Origin: Nitrospira sp.
Lineage (GTDB): Bacteria; Nitrospirota; Nitrospiria; Nitrospirales; Nitrospiraceae
NCBI GenBank assembly: GCA_029194675.1
Contig: JARFXP010000002.1
Location: forward strand, 62,001-126,000
Reading direction: 5' to 3'
DNA: 64,000 nucleotides
The number at the start of each line of letters is the position of its first letter. Position 1 is the first letter of the stretch. Shown piece after piece: positions 1 through 9,738 of this stretch. The translations under genes and the position numbers were made by a program. Below the pieces are notes generated by a model. The model was not told the DNA's origin, searched no databases, and saw nothing but the letters and a program-made list of their open reading frames with translations.

Positions 1-1007
1 ATGAAGACATCCACCTGGATCTACCGGCGCGTGTTCCGAAAGACAAAGAAGCCGAGGTGATCCAGCAGTTTGCAGGAAAAATGCCGGAAGGTGACCAGAT
101 CTTATTCGAACGAATGGTCGATAAGGACACCGGGCTTGAGTTTCGCATTCCCTATGTCGTCAAAAAACGGGTCATGCTGACCGGTGATGTGCTGAGCGAT
201 GCGCGTGTGGCCATCGGTCAATTCAACGATTCGTATGTGTCCATCACATTTGACTCCAAAGGGGGGCAGGAATTCGAACGAATTACAGGCGAGAACGTCA
301 AGAAGCGTATGGCCGTCGTCCTCGATAACACCATCTACTCGGCGCCTGTTATCCAAGAACGTATCTCAGGGGGACGTGCGCAGATTACCGGAACCTTCAC
401 CACGCAGGAGGCCAATGATTTGGCGATTGTCCTACGCGCCGGCGCCTTACCCGCTCCATTGAAGATCGTCCAAGATCTCACGGTCGGACCATCGCTTGGA
501 CAAGATTCCATCGACAAGGGCGTCAGGGCGACCCTCATCGCAGGGGCGATGGTGGTGATTTTCATGATCGTGTATTACCGCCTCTCCGGGCTTATCGCCG
601 ATTTTGCGCTGGTGCTGAACCTTGTCTGCCTCATGGGCGCACTGTCCGCGTTGACCGCCACGTTAACGCTCCCCGGCATCGCCGGTATCGTGCTGACGAT
701 CGGAATGGGAGTCGACTCGAACGTCCTGATTTTTGAGCGCATTCGTGAAGAACTCCGTGGCGGAAAGGCCGTACGATCGGCAATCGATGCGGGTTACGAC
801 AAAGCGTTACTGACGATCGTCGACTCACACGTCACGACGTTGATCACAGGAGTTGCTTTGTTCCTCTTCGGGACCGGGCCCATCAAAGGGTTTGCCGTGA
901 CGTTGTGTCTTGGTATCGCCATCAACCTCTTCACGGCGTTGGTCGGGACAAAAGTCATTTTTGATCTGTTGTATCATCGACAAAAAGTCGAAGCGCTGAG
1001 CATCTAG
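1..1007 (+). CDS. secD: Protein translocase subunit SecD, C-terminal part (cut by window edge)
   Basis: SecD works with SecF in the inner membrane and uses the proton gradient to help release and pull proteins that cross the SecYEG channel. The reading frame is open from base 3, so the start and N-terminal part lie outside the window. The visible part shows the end of the periplasmic region, the conserved stretch ending [10 protein letters not shown], and then the membrane domain with the signature [17 protein letters not shown] near the fourth membrane helix. It ends in a charged tail. The secF gene follows within a few bases, as in most secDF operons. Nothing looks broken. Confidence 0.95.
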   Translation, partial: EDIHLDLPARVPKDKEAEVIQQFAGKMPEGDQILFERMVDKDTGLEFRIPYVVKKRVMLTGDVLSDARVAIGQFNDSYVSITFDSKGGQEFERITGENVKKRMAVVLDNTIYSAPVIQERISGGRAQITGTFTTQEANDLAIVLRAGALPAPLKIVQDLTVGPSLGQDSIDKGVRATLIAGAMVVIFMIVYYRLSGLIADFALVLNLVCLMGALSALTATLTLPGIAGIVLTIGMGVDSNVLIFERIREELRGGKAVRSAIDAGYDKALLTIVDSHVTTLITGVALFLFGTGPIKGFAVTLCLGIAINLFTALVGTKVIFDLLYHRQKVEALSI

Positions 1008-1069
1008 CCATGAAACCGACGATGATCAGTCTTCAGGGGAAGGCCCAAAGCGATCAAAAGGGAGCGCGC

Positions 1070-1987
1070 ATGTTAGAGATTCTCGGGAAGACCAACATTG
1101 ACTTCATGGGCAAGCGCAAGTTCTCGTTTCTCCTTTCAGGGATTATGGTCTTGCTCGGTCTCATCGCTCTCGTGCAGATTGCCCGAGGCGCGGCTAATTT
1201 GGGCATCGACTTCGCGGGAGGGACGGCTGTTCAACTCAAGTTCGAACAGCAGGTCCGGATCGATGAAGCCCGCAAGGCCCTGGAAACCAACGGCTTGAGT
1301 GATGCGGAGTTGCAGGAATTTGGACTAGACAACAAGCTCCTCATTCGGGTGAAGGCTTCCACGACGATCGAAGAGAAGACCGCGGATCGTGTGGTGGGAA
1401 TCTTCGCCAAAGAGTTCCCTGCCAATAAATTCGTGGTCGACTCCACCACTGAGATCGGACCGACCATCGGGAAGAAGCTTCAGGAAGATGCGCTCGTCGC
1501 AATCGTCATCTCATTTGCGGGCATTATCCTGTACATTGCGGCGCGATTCGAGCTCCGGTTCGGCGTCGCCGCCGCGTTGTCGACGTTTCATGACGTCTTG
1601 GCCGTGGTCGGGGCTTTCTACCTCTTGGACAAAGAAATTACCCTCCTGATCGTGACCGCGCTCTTGACGCTGGCGGGATATTCCTTGACCGACACCGTCG
1701 TGGTGTTTGATCGGATCAGAGAAAATCTGATGTTGCGGCGTCGAGAAAGCGAAGAAGCGACGATCAACGCCGCCATCAATCAGGTGTTGAGCCGTACCAT
1801 TGTGACCAGCTCAACCGTGGTGCTCGTTCTTATCCCGTTGACCGTGGCAGGCGGGGAAGTTCTGCACGATTTCTCACTTGCCCTGCTCTGGGGTGTGATT
1901 GTCGGCACCTATTCCTCGGTATTCGTTGCCAGCCCACTACTGCTCTTGTGGCCGGGAGCGCCAGGTCGACTCTTGAAACGCAGCTGA
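1070..1987 (+). CDS. secF: Protein translocase subunit SecF
   Basis: SecF is the partner of SecD in the accessory translocation complex of the inner membrane. The 305-residue protein opens with the typical N-terminus around NIDFMGKRKFSF, then has a first membrane helix, the periplasmic motif GIDFAGGTAVQLKF, and five C-terminal membrane helices. These include YSLTDTVVVFDRIRENL, the SecF counterpart of the SecD signature. I chose the ATG at 1070 because GGGAG lies six to seven bases upstream and translation then starts at the residues usual for SecF. An in-frame ATG at 1010, three bases after the secD stop, would add 20 residues of unlikely sequence. Confidence 0.95.
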   Translation: MLEILGKTNIDFMGKRKFSFLLSGIMVLLGLIALVQIARGAANLGIDFAGGTAVQLKFEQQVRIDEARKALETNGLSDAELQEFGLDNKLLIRVKASTTIEEKTADRVVGIFAKEFPANKFVVDSTTEIGPTIGKKLQEDALVAIVISFAGIILYIAARFELRFGVAAALSTFHDVLAVVGAFYLLDKEITLLIVTALLTLAGYSLTDTVVVFDRIRENLMLRRRESEEATINAAINQVLSRTIVTSSTVVLVLIPLTVAGGEVLHDFSLALLWGVIVGTYSSVFVASPLLLLWPGAPGRLLKRS

Positions 1988-2126
1988 GCGAATGGTGGAA
2001 TAGAGCGTTGAGCGTCCGTCCCGTGCTGCCGGTGGTGAGCGGTGCATTGAGCCCGCCACACCGTCGACTTATCACGCGAACGCGTTCTCACAAGGAAACA
2101 CCGTCCCACGTCTCGGTGGTGTAGCC

Positions 2127-5100
2127 ATGGCACTCTGGAGCCGTTCTCACAGTCTCCAGCAGAAGATCATCACAGCGATCGTGATGGTCGGTCTCTTGCC
2201 GCTTACGCTTCTGCTTGCCCTCATCTATATAGAAGAGCGACGAGCCTTGCGAGAGTCGACGGGGGCGAATTTTAAAGAAGTGGCCGTCGAAGCCGCCCGT
2301 CGGATCGAAATACACATTACGCGAGGCATGAACGAAGCCCAACAACTGGCGACAACACCCTTCCTTCGCACCGCCGTCTCAGAGGCCAACCGAACGTACG
2401 AGGGCAAAGACGCGCAAAGTATTTCAGAAATCCTCAAGGACTGGCAACAGCGGTGGGGGCAGCGCGACAAGCGAAGCGAATTTCCGCTCTTCGTCAACCG
2501 GATTGTGACGAACTACTTGATTCGATGGCACGAGATTCGACAGTCGGACTATCTCGGCATTTTGATCACCGACGGACAGGGGGCCTTGGTCGTCAGTTCA
2601 ATCCCCCAAGTGGAGTATTCCTACGCCAAGACCGGCTGGTGGCAGGCTCTGGTAAAAGGCGGCAGCCGGCAGCCGTACGTGAGTGAAATTGCTTTCGACC
2701 CATCGTTCGGGACTCACGTGGTCGCCGTAGCTGCTCCGATCCTGGACGATCAACGCCGAGCTGTGATCGGAGCCGTGACGATCCTGCTTCGGCGGGACAC
2801 CTTGTTCCAGTCCATCGCCGAGGGCTCCTTCGGCATGACAGGCCACGCCATGCTGTTCGCCTCAGACGGGGGTGTGGTGATGTGCCCGGTCCTTGCACCC
2901 GAGGCCCATTCGATCGATGCCGAGTTGCTCAGTACGCTGGGGGCTCTGAAATCAGGATGGACGGTGGCCCTCGACGATTCTCACGGAAACAAGCACGCCC
3001 TGGTCGGATTTGCGCCGGTGCGGTTTACCGATCAACTTGCGGCAGGCAGTCTCGGCGGAAAACGGTGGATTACACTGGTGCGTCAGGAAGCGGCGGAAAC
3101 GTTCGCTCCGTTGGGTGAGCTGATGACCAAGATGCTGTTGTTCGGCTCTGTGGTACTGATGGGGCTGGGGGGAATCGGAGTCATCGTCGCCCGCCGGATC
3201 GCGAGGCCGATTCGGCTGTTGCACGAAGGAGTGCAGCAGATCGGGAGCGGTCGCTTGGAGCAGCGGGTGGAGTTGAAGACCGGCGATGAAATCGAGGGGC
3301 TTGCCCAGGCCTTCAATCAGATGGCGTTCAATCTGCAACGTTCGTTCGGACAGCTGGAACAACGGATAACGGAGGTCCGGCAGTTAGAGGAGAAATATCG
3401 CGATTTGATCGAACATGCTCCGGAAATGATCTGTCAACTCGATCGCGGCGGTCGACTGGTGCACGTCAATAAGACCGGCCTCGACAAACTCGGATATACC
3501 CACGATGAGATGCTCGGCATGAAGCTATGGGATTGTGTTCCCAACGGACAGGAATTGAACGTATTGCACTTCCTGGAACGGCTTGTGTCACAGGGGCAAA
3601 GCTCGATGGAAACAGTGTTGTTGGCCAAGGATGGCCGGTTGATGGATGTGGAGGTTCATGGGACGGCACTGTTCGATCAAGCGCGAGGCGGGCTGATTCA
3701 CTCGCGTGCGTTCGTTCGAGATGTGACCGAACGGCGTCGGTTGGAGCAGCAGATACAGCGGTATACCGTGGGATTGGAACAGGCGGTGTCGGAGCGTACG
3801 CAGCAGCTGACGGTCTCGCAAGCCCGCTACAAGGCCTTGTTCGACTTCGTGGCCGATTCTGTTTTTATGGTGAGTGCAACGGGGTCCATCGTTGCCGTCA
3901 ATGAACGGGAAGAGCGGGTGCTCGGTTATGCCGAGTCGAAGATCGTCGGGAAGAACTTTCTCGACATCGTACCGGACGCGTACCACCGGGCTTTCACGGG
4001 TTGGTTGTGCGATGTCAGTACGGAGCAACGGCAGGTCGTCACTCAGGAGATGACCGTGTACCACGCCGATCGCGATGAGATTCCCGTGGAAATGGACTTG
4101 ATCCGCGTGGGTGGGACCGAACCATTGCTTGTGATGGTGCAGCTTCGCGATATTACCGATCGGAAGAAGCTCGAGCGCCAACTCCAATCATACCGAGAAG
4201 ATCTCGAGCTGAAAGTTCGGGAGCGCACCAGAGAAATCGAAGAGACCAAGCAGTACTTGGAAAATTTGCTCGAGAATGCCAACGACGTCATCTATACACT
4301 CGATCTGGATCAACAGTTCACCTATGTCAACGGCAAGGTCAATGCCTGGGGGTATCGCAAAGATGATTTGATCGGTCGGCCATATCTCTCGCTCCTTTCA
4401 CGGCGTCATCGGGGACGGCGTCTCAAGAGCACATTAGATATCGGAGCCAAGCAGGTGTACGAGGTCGAAGTCGTGACTCGGCTGGGTGAAGTGCGTGCCG
4501 TCATGGTCAGTGTCTCTCCTCTTCAAGGGGTTGACGGGGAAATCCTTGGAGTGCTCGGCATCGCGCGTGACATGACGGAGACCAAGAAGCTGGAGCGACA
4601 GATTCGTCATGCGGAAAAACTGGCCTCAATCGGCCAATTGGCGGCTGGGGTGGCCCATGAAATCAACAATCCATTGGGGGGAATCCTCAATTGTCTCTAC
4701 AACCTTCGAAAAGGTCCCCTCTCCCCGGCACGTCAAGAGGAATACTGGGTTTCCATGGAACATGGCGTTCGACGTGTTCAAAAAATCGTTCGGCAGTTGC
4801 TTGATTTTTCACAGCAGCACGAACCGGCATTCAGCCCGGCCGATATCAATCGAATCGTCGATCAGGTCCTGGGACTGACCACCCATCTCTTTGTTCCCAA
4901 TCGGATTCGCTTGGAAACCGTTCCTGGGGATGGCTTGCCCAACGTGATGGTTGATCGGCATATGATCGAACAGGTCTTGATGAACTTGATCTTGAACGCC
5001 GTGCAAGCCATGAAAAACGGCGGAGTGCTGACGATCAGAACATCCGTGGCCGAGGGCGTCTGCCGGGTTGAGGTGAACGATACGGGTTCGGGCATTCCTG

Positions 5101-5306
5101 CATCCGTCCTCCCACGGGTCTTTGATCCCTTCTTCACGACCAAAGGGGAAGGGGAGGGGACAGGACTGGGTCTTTCGGTCAATCTCGGCATCGTGGAACG
5201 TCATGGCGGGAAAATTTTGGTCGAGAGCGAGGTCGGAAAGGGAACGACCTTCACATTGTGCCTGCCCGTGTCACGAGAACGTACCTTTGCGGAGAAGGAG
5301 GCATGA
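2127..5306 (+). CDS. Multi-PAS sensor histidine kinase
   Basis: A membrane sensor kinase that should phosphorylate the regulator encoded next to it. The 1059 residues show a first membrane helix (about 14-34), a periplasmic sensing region (about 35-330, probably Cache-like), a second helix (about 334-354) and a HAMP linker. Three PAS domains follow, starting near 421, 566 and 709, and then the kinase core. The phospho-acceptor His is near residue 844 in AHEINNPLGG, followed by the N box (NLILNAVQAM) and the ATP-lid motifs DTGSGIP and GTGLGLSV. The stop codon overlaps the ATG of the NtrC-type regulator (ATGA), so the two are translationally coupled. The ligand cannot be told from sequence. The start has only a weak ribosome site. 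Confidence 0.93.
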   Translation: MALWSRSHSLQQKIITAIVMVGLLPLTLLLALIYIEERRALRESTGANFKEVAVEAARRIEIHITRGMNEAQQLATTPFLRTAVSEANRTYEGKDAQSISEILKDWQQRWGQRDKRSEFPLFVNRIVTNYLIRWHEIRQSDYLGILITDGQGALVVSSIPQVEYSYAKTGWWQALVKGGSRQPYVSEIAFDPSFGTHVVAVAAPILDDQRRAVIGAVTILLRRDTLFQSIAEGSFGMTGHAMLFASDGGVVMCPVLAPEAHSIDAELLSTLGALKSGWTVALDDSHGNKHALVGFAPVRFTDQLAAGSLGGKRWITLVRQEAAETFAPLGELMTKMLLFGSVVLMGLGGIGVIVARRIARPIRLLHEGVQQIGSGRLEQRVELKTGDEIEGLAQAFNQMAFNLQRSFGQLEQRITEVRQLEEKYRDLIEHAPEMICQLDRGGRLVHVNKTGLDKLGYTHDEMLGMKLWDCVPNGQELNVLHFLERLVSQGQSSMETVLLAKDGRLMDVEVHGTALFDQARGGLIHSRAFVRDVTERRRLEQQIQRYTVGLEQAVSERTQQLTVSQARYKALFDFVADSVFMVSATGSIVAVNEREERVLGYAESKIVGKNFLDIVPDAYHRAFTGWLCDVSTEQRQVVTQEMTVYHADRDEIPVEMDLIRVGGTEPLLVMVQLRDITDRKKLERQLQSYREDLELKVRERTREIEETKQYLENLLENANDVIYTLDLDQQFTYVNGKVNAWGYRKDDLIGRPYLSLLSRRHRGRRLKSTLDIGAKQVYEVEVVTRLGEVRAVMVSVSPLQGVDGEILGVLGIARDMTETKKLERQIRHAEKLASIGQLAAGVAHEINNPLGGILNCLYNLRKGPLSPARQEEYWVSMEHGVRRVQKIVRQLLDFSQQHEPAFSPADINRIVDQVLGLTTHLFVPNRIRLETVPGDGLPNVMVDRHMIEQVLMNLILNAVQAMKNGGVLTIRTSVAEGVCRVEVNDTGSGIPASVLPRVFDPFFTTKGEGEGTGLGLSVNLGIVERHGGKILVESEVGKGTTFTLCLPVSRERTFAEKEA

Positions 5307-6748
5307 AAGGGTTGACTATTCTGGTGGTCGACGATGAGCCTTTGATGCGGCTTTCCATGATGGATGCATTGGAGGCTGTCGGTTGCGATGTCCGGGCGGT
5401 ACCGACCGGTACGGAAGGGGTCGACGCGATCCGAGAGAAGACATTTGATGTGGTGATCACCGACCTCCGGTTACCGGGTGTGGATGGGCTGACCGTGCTC
5501 CAGACGGCCAAAGACAATGAGTCCCAGACCGAGGTGCTCGTGATTACCGCACATGGATCGGTCGAAACAGCTGTTGAAGCCATGAAACTGGGAGCATTTG
5601 ACTACATCACGAAGCCCTTCCAGATGGAGGAATTGCTCCTGATCGTCGAGCGGGTCAGCGGCATGATCACACTCCGTCGCGAAAATCAGGATCTCAAACA
5701 CCAGCTCGAAGACAAGTTCTGTTTCAACGGCATTTTAGGGGCGAACAGTCAGATGCGCGCCGTGCTGGACAAGATCAAGCTCGTGGCTGAGACCGATTCC
5801 ACCGTCCTGATCGTCGGGGAGAGCGGGACGGGCAAGGAACTTGTCGCCAATGCGCTGCATCAGAACAGTTCGCGAAAAGGGTATCCGCTGATCAAAGTCA
5901 GCTGCGCCGCGTTGCCGGAGACGTTGCTGGAAGCGGAACTCTTCGGTCACGAGAAAGGCGCCTTTACTGGTGCCCTGCGTCAGCGTCGGGGGCGATTCGA
6001 AATGGCGAATCGAGGGACCTTGTTCCTGGATGAAATCGGCGAAATCTCGCCTGTGGTGCAGGTGAAGCTCTTACGTGTCCTGCAGGAGCGTACTTTCGAA
6101 CGGGTGGGGAGCAATGAGCCTATGGAAACGGATGTGCGGCTCGTGTGCGCCACGCAGAAAGACTTGCGCAAAGAGGTGGCTCAGGGCCGGTTCCGTGAAG
6201 ACCTCTTTTACCGCCTCAACGTCGTGCCGGTCGTCGTTCCACCGCTCAGGCAACGGCAAGAGGACATTATGGTGATTGCCGATCATGTCCTCGAAACATG
6301 CTCGCTGAAGCTGAACAAACAGCTGCGCGGGTTTTCCCAGCAGGCGCGTGAATTGTTGCTTCGTTATTCGTATCCAGGGAATGTGCGGGAGTTAGAAAAT
6401 ATGGTCGAGCGGGCTGTGGCTCTCGGTCGAGATCGTGCCGCGGTTCAACCGGCCGACCTCTGTGGATTTCAAGCTTGCCCATTCTTGGGGGGCGTCCCAC
6501 AGGAATCCTGCGGCTTCTGTAGCGAAGGTTTGACCGGAGGGAAAAAGAAGAAAGATGCGACCCTGACATCGCTTGCTGCCGCGCGAGAACGATTTGAGAA
6601 GGACTACATTGTCTCCGTATTGGAACGTGTCGATGGAAGCCGCACGACAGCCTCCAGAATCTTGGGACTGTCCAGAAAAGCTCTTTGGGAAAAATGCAAA
6701 CGCTATGGTATTCCGTCGGCACACGGCGACGCTGAGGATGAAAGCTGA
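5303..6748 (+). CDS. Sigma-54-dependent NtrC-family response regulator with a cysteine-rich linker
   Basis: A DNA-binding activator of sigma-54 promoters, the output half of the two-component pair. Order of domains in 481 residues: receiver (1-120, phospho-Asp in VVITDLRLPG), AAA+ ATPase (about 140-380) with Walker A GESGTGKE, the sigma-54 contact loop GAFTGA and Walker B LFLDEIGE, then a Fis-type helix-turn-helix at the end (SRTTASRILGLSRKALWEKC). The ATG at 5303 has GGAGAAGGAGG just upstream and overlaps the kinase stop. Unusually, the linker between ATPase and DNA-binding domain carries four cysteines (near 387, 392, 403 and 406; C-x4-C-x10-C-x2-C), which could bind a metal or Fe-S cluster. 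I found no clear -24/-12 promoter beside it. Confidence 0.95.
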   Translation: MKGLTILVVDDEPLMRLSMMDALEAVGCDVRAVPTGTEGVDAIREKTFDVVITDLRLPGVDGLTVLQTAKDNESQTEVLVITAHGSVETAVEAMKLGAFDYITKPFQMEELLLIVERVSGMITLRRENQDLKHQLEDKFCFNGILGANSQMRAVLDKIKLVAETDSTVLIVGESGTGKELVANALHQNSSRKGYPLIKVSCAALPETLLEAELFGHEKGAFTGALRQRRGRFEMANRGTLFLDEIGEISPVVQVKLLRVLQERTFERVGSNEPMETDVRLVCATQKDLRKEVAQGRFREDLFYRLNVVPVVVPPLRQRQEDIMVIADHVLETCSLKLNKQLRGFSQQARELLLRYSYPGNVRELENMVERAVALGRDRAAVQPADLCGFQACPFLGGVPQESCGFCSEGLTGGKKKKDATLTSLAAARERFEKDYIVSVLERVDGSRTTASRILGLSRKALWEKCKRYGIPSAHGDAEDES

Positions 6749-6849
6749 AGGCCGCTCATCCCCATACCGACGAGATTCCAAGTTGTCGCCTGGTCGTGGG
6801 GGAGGGCCGTCGTGTTAAAGGATGTCACGTACTTGATGTAGGAGGAATC

Positions 6850-7257
6850 ATGAATGTTTGGCGCCAAGTCATTCTTATCTCGTGGGGTGTCGTTCTCCTA
6901 GCGGGAGCCGTGTCTGCAGCTGAACCGGCAGAAGTGGAGAAGTTCGTCAACGCCCGAATCGAGATCGGTGAGATGATGACGAACTATTTCAAAGATGGCC
7001 AGAGCTATGGGGAGGGGCAGCGCCCGTCCCAGGAGCAAATGCGACAAATGGGAGCAGACATCACCGCCAAGCTCACCGCGCTTCTCGCCAAGTACGATCT
7101 GACGCTCGATGAATATCGCAAGCGCAGCCCGGAGGTGTTTGCGGATGATGCGGCGGTCAAGCGCTATCTCAACGAGCATCCGGACCTCAAACAACGCTAC
7201 GAGGCGCTTCCACTCGACCGAATGGGGCGGGGCGGCAGTACCGGGCGGGGGTATTAG
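6850..7257 (+). CDS. Small secreted protein of unknown function
   Basis: I do not recognise a named family. The 135-residue product begins with a clear signal peptide (hydrophobic core ILISWGVVLLAGAVSA, likely cut after AEPA), so it should be periplasmic. The mature part is charged and probably alpha-helical, and ends in a glycine-rich tail (RMGRGGSTGRGY). The start at 6850 is supported by GGAGGA seven bases upstream; the reading frame is open further up but without a site. It follows the two-component genes by 100 bases, so it could be a target or a reporter of that system, but this is only context. Confidence 0.75.
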   Translation: MNVWRQVILISWGVVLLAGAVSAAEPAEVEKFVNARIEIGEMMTNYFKDGQSYGEGQRPSQEQMRQMGADITAKLTALLAKYDLTLDEYRKRSPEVFADDAAVKRYLNEHPDLKQRYEALPLDRMGRGGSTGRGY

Positions 7258-7348
7258 GTCCGATGGCATCGTCTTCTCAGGCCGAAACCGCTCAATTTTC
7301 CGGTGGTGATCCCTTCTGAGGAACTCCCAGAGAGAAGGCTGCATACCC

Positions 7349-8320
7349 ATGGAATACACACACCTTGGCCGGTCCGGAGTGAAAGTCAGCCGACTCTGTC
7401 TAGGCACGATGAATTTCGGTCCGCAGACGAACGAGCCGGACAGCTTCGCACTGATGGATCGGGCATTGGATCTCGGCATCAATTTTTTTGATACGGCGAA
7501 TGTGTACGGCTGGAAACTCGGTGAAGGCTGGACAGAGCAGATCATCGGACGTTGGTTCGCACAAGAGGGAGGCCGTCGGGATAAGGTGGTGCTGGCTACG
7601 AAAGTGTACGGTCGCATGGGCGAATGGCCGAATCAGTCACGCCTCTCGGCCGTACACATCAAACGAGCTTGCGAGGACAGTCTCCGACGGTTGAAGACCG
7701 ACTGGATAGATGTGTATCAAATGCATCATGTCGATCGGGAAACACCGTGGGAAGAAATCTGGCAAGCGATGGAACAGTTAGTCAGGGAAGGCAAGGTGGT
7801 GTATGTGGGCAGCAGCAATTTCGCCGGTTGGCACTTGGCCCAAGCTCAGGAAGCCGCACGGAGCCGTAACTTTTTGGGGCTGGTGTCGGAACAAAGCCTT
7901 TATAACCTCAATGAGCGTACCATTGAACTGGAAGTCATCCCTGCCTGTGAGGCCTACGGCATCGGTCTCATCCCATGGAGTCCCCTGGGAAGGGGCCTCT
8001 TGGCCGGTGTCCTTCAGTCAGACAACATTGGTCGGCGCGCGGACGCGGATCTGAAACAAGCGGTGATCAAGTCCCGTCCCAAATTGGAAGCTTACGAGGG
8101 GCTGTGCGCACGGATTGGTGAAAGACCGGCGAATGTCGCACTTGCCTGGCTATTGCATCAACGGGCAGTTACTTCACCTATTATCGGACCTCGCACCATG
8201 GAACAGCTGGAGGGGGCTATGAAGGCACTCAGTCTTTCTCTCAGTAGCGACATCTTGAAGCAACTGGACGAACTCTTTCCTGGGCCCGGTGGAACTGCGC
8301 CGGAGTCCTATGCCTGGTAG
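7349..8320 (+). CDS. Aldo/keto reductase family oxidoreductase
   Basis: A cytoplasmic NADPH-dependent carbonyl reductase with the TIM-barrel fold. The 323 residues carry the family tetrad: Asp and Tyr in FFDTANVYG, Lys in VVLATKVYG and His in YQMHHVDRETP. The C-terminal cofactor-binding stretch TSPIIGPRTMEQLEGAM is also present. The length and the N-terminus (YTHLGRSGVKVSRLCLGTMNFG) match the Tas/YajO-like branch of the family. It stands alone, with a non-coding stretch downstream. The substrate cannot be predicted. Confidence 0.93.
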   Translation: MEYTHLGRSGVKVSRLCLGTMNFGPQTNEPDSFALMDRALDLGINFFDTANVYGWKLGEGWTEQIIGRWFAQEGGRRDKVVLATKVYGRMGEWPNQSRLSAVHIKRACEDSLRRLKTDWIDVYQMHHVDRETPWEEIWQAMEQLVREGKVVYVGSSNFAGWHLAQAQEAARSRNFLGLVSEQSLYNLNERTIELEVIPACEAYGIGLIPWSPLGRGLLAGVLQSDNIGRRADADLKQAVIKSRPKLEAYEGLCARIGERPANVALAWLLHQRAVTSPIIGPRTMEQLEGAMKALSLSLSSDILKQLDELFPGPGGTAPESYAW

Positions 8321-8982
8321 GTCACTCATCTTTTGTTTCAGCTTCTTCTTCCAACATGATGAGTATCCGATTTCATCCTACCTTCACAGCGTCCTCTTCG
8401 GCGACCTCGCATAAAGGATACGGTTGTGCCTGTGGCCGACCATTCGGCTCTGGATTTGAGAAATTGGTCCCTAGATCTTTGTCCTATTTGATGGAGCCGT
8501 CTTTCTTCATCTAAGCTCTTGACAGATACGAAACCTCGCTCCTGACGCTGAGAGCAACCATCCACAGAAAAGTCTTGAACCTGTGGATAGTGACCCGAAC
8601 GGTGGCAATAGTCAGTGGATGGCGGGCAGTGATCATATGATGTCAAGCAGATTTTTCTAGGTATACGTGAAAATATACAGAAGTATCACGTAGACCACTA
8701 TTACTGGTGGTCCTGCCGATATGGAGCGGATGCCTAAAAAATAGGCGATCCGATGAATAAGTACGCCATTCGCACCATCTTTCCAGCACAAAGCGACTTG
8801 CCCACATGGTTATCCACAGAAGATGGGGAGTGGGAATTTTCATGCCAGGTTCGCAGATAATTCGTATTCCATGGGAAAAGTTTTATCGGATCTCTGGAAG
8901 CTCTCATTCGGTTCTGAGGTCAAAAGCTACTAAAGTCGGGACGACGAGAAGGAAAATACGGAGAGGGGGGACAAAACAGTTG
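8321..8982. other. Non-coding stretch with DnaA-box-like sites
   Basis: About 660 bases without a convincing gene; open frames here are short and have odd composition. It holds one perfect DnaA box, TTATCCACA at 8810-8818, and two near matches, CATCCACA around 8559-8566 and TGTGGATAG (reverse of CTATCCACA) at 8582-8590. An A+T-rich patch lies between 8645 and 8760, with the inverted repeat GACCAC/GTGGTC at 8693-8698 and 8707-8712. No dnaA or dnaN is nearby, so a full origin is not supported. Confidence 0.4.
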
Positions 8983-9558
8983 TCATGCGTAAGGCGGAGT
9001 ATGCCCCGGCTTCCACTTGATGCTGCAGCCGATGCTTGGTCGCTGGGTACCGCCGATAGGCTTGCCGACGAGCACGGCTTGGATGGCAGTGCGGAGATCA
9101 CGGCCGGTCACAGGCTTATTATTACCGGGACGACTCTCATCCAATTGTCCACGATACACCAGCCGCCTGTCACGATCGAAGAGGTAGAAGTCCGGAGTGC
9201 AGGCGGCGCGATAGGCTTTCGCAACCTCCTGCGTTTCGTCGTGACAGAAGGGAAAGGTAAAGTTCAAACGTAAGGCCATTTCTTTGAGCTTGGGCGGGGC
9301 GTCGTCGGGATACCCGATAGGGTCATTGCTGCTGATGGCGATGATCCCCAAACCCGTGTCTCTATAGTCGAGCCCGATCTTGGCGAGCTCCTGCTCGACA
9401 TGGACCACGTAGGGACAGTGCCGGCAGATGAACATCACCAAGAGCGCGGTCTTATCGGCAAATGATTCGAGTGAATAGGTCTGCCCGCTCACCACGTCAC
9501 GCAGTGAGAAGCGCGGTGCGGCTGTTCCCACTGGGAGCATGGCGGATGATGTTGCCAC
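8983..9558 (-). CDS. Thioredoxin-fold peroxiredoxin-like protein
   Basis: A redoxin of the AhpC/TSA-thioredoxin superfamily, 191 residues, probably cytoplasmic because no signal peptide is seen. The N-terminal PRFSLRDVVSGQTYSL strand pattern is followed by the active-site region FICRHCPYVVHVEQEL, which gives a CxxC pair, and later by the cis-proline region ACTPDFYLFDRDRRLVYRGQ. This is the architecture of the small thioredoxin family proteins often annotated in Nitrospira and cyanobacteria. It is transcribed away from the SIMPL gene. The partner protein is unknown. Confidence 0.88.
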   Translation of the reverse strand: MATSSAMLPVGTAAPRFSLRDVVSGQTYSLESFADKTALLVMFICRHCPYVVHVEQELAKIGLDYRDTGLGIIAISSNDPIGYPDDAPPKLKEMALRLNFTFPFCHDETQEVAKAYRAACTPDFYLFDRDRRLVYRGQLDESRPGNNKPVTGRDLRTAIQAVLVGKPIGGTQRPSIGCSIKWKPGHTPPYA

Positions 9559-9738
9559 AGGGACACCTCCTTTGTGATGCTAGAAGATGGCGCATCTTCG
9601 TAGTTGCGTCAAGTGGCTGCGAGGGGGGCTGTTTTTTTCTCCATAACTGAGTGAGAGGATATGCTGCCGCACATCTCTTGGTGGTGTGGGCAAGCCATGA
9701 CAGAGATGAGTTGTCCCGTTGACGAAAGGAGGACGAAC

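Noticed and set aside
5303-6850. Sigma-54 promoter near the NtrC-type regulator
   Set aside because: TGGCAC occurrences in the neighbourhood are not followed by TTGC at the right distance.
8558-8818. Chromosome origin oriC
   Set aside because: Only three DnaA-like boxes and no dnaA, dnaN or similar neighbour; kept as a lower-level observation.
8806-9273. A 155-codon plus-strand frame opposite the thioredoxin-fold gene
   Set aside because: It is the antisense reading of a clear redoxin gene and has no supported start.
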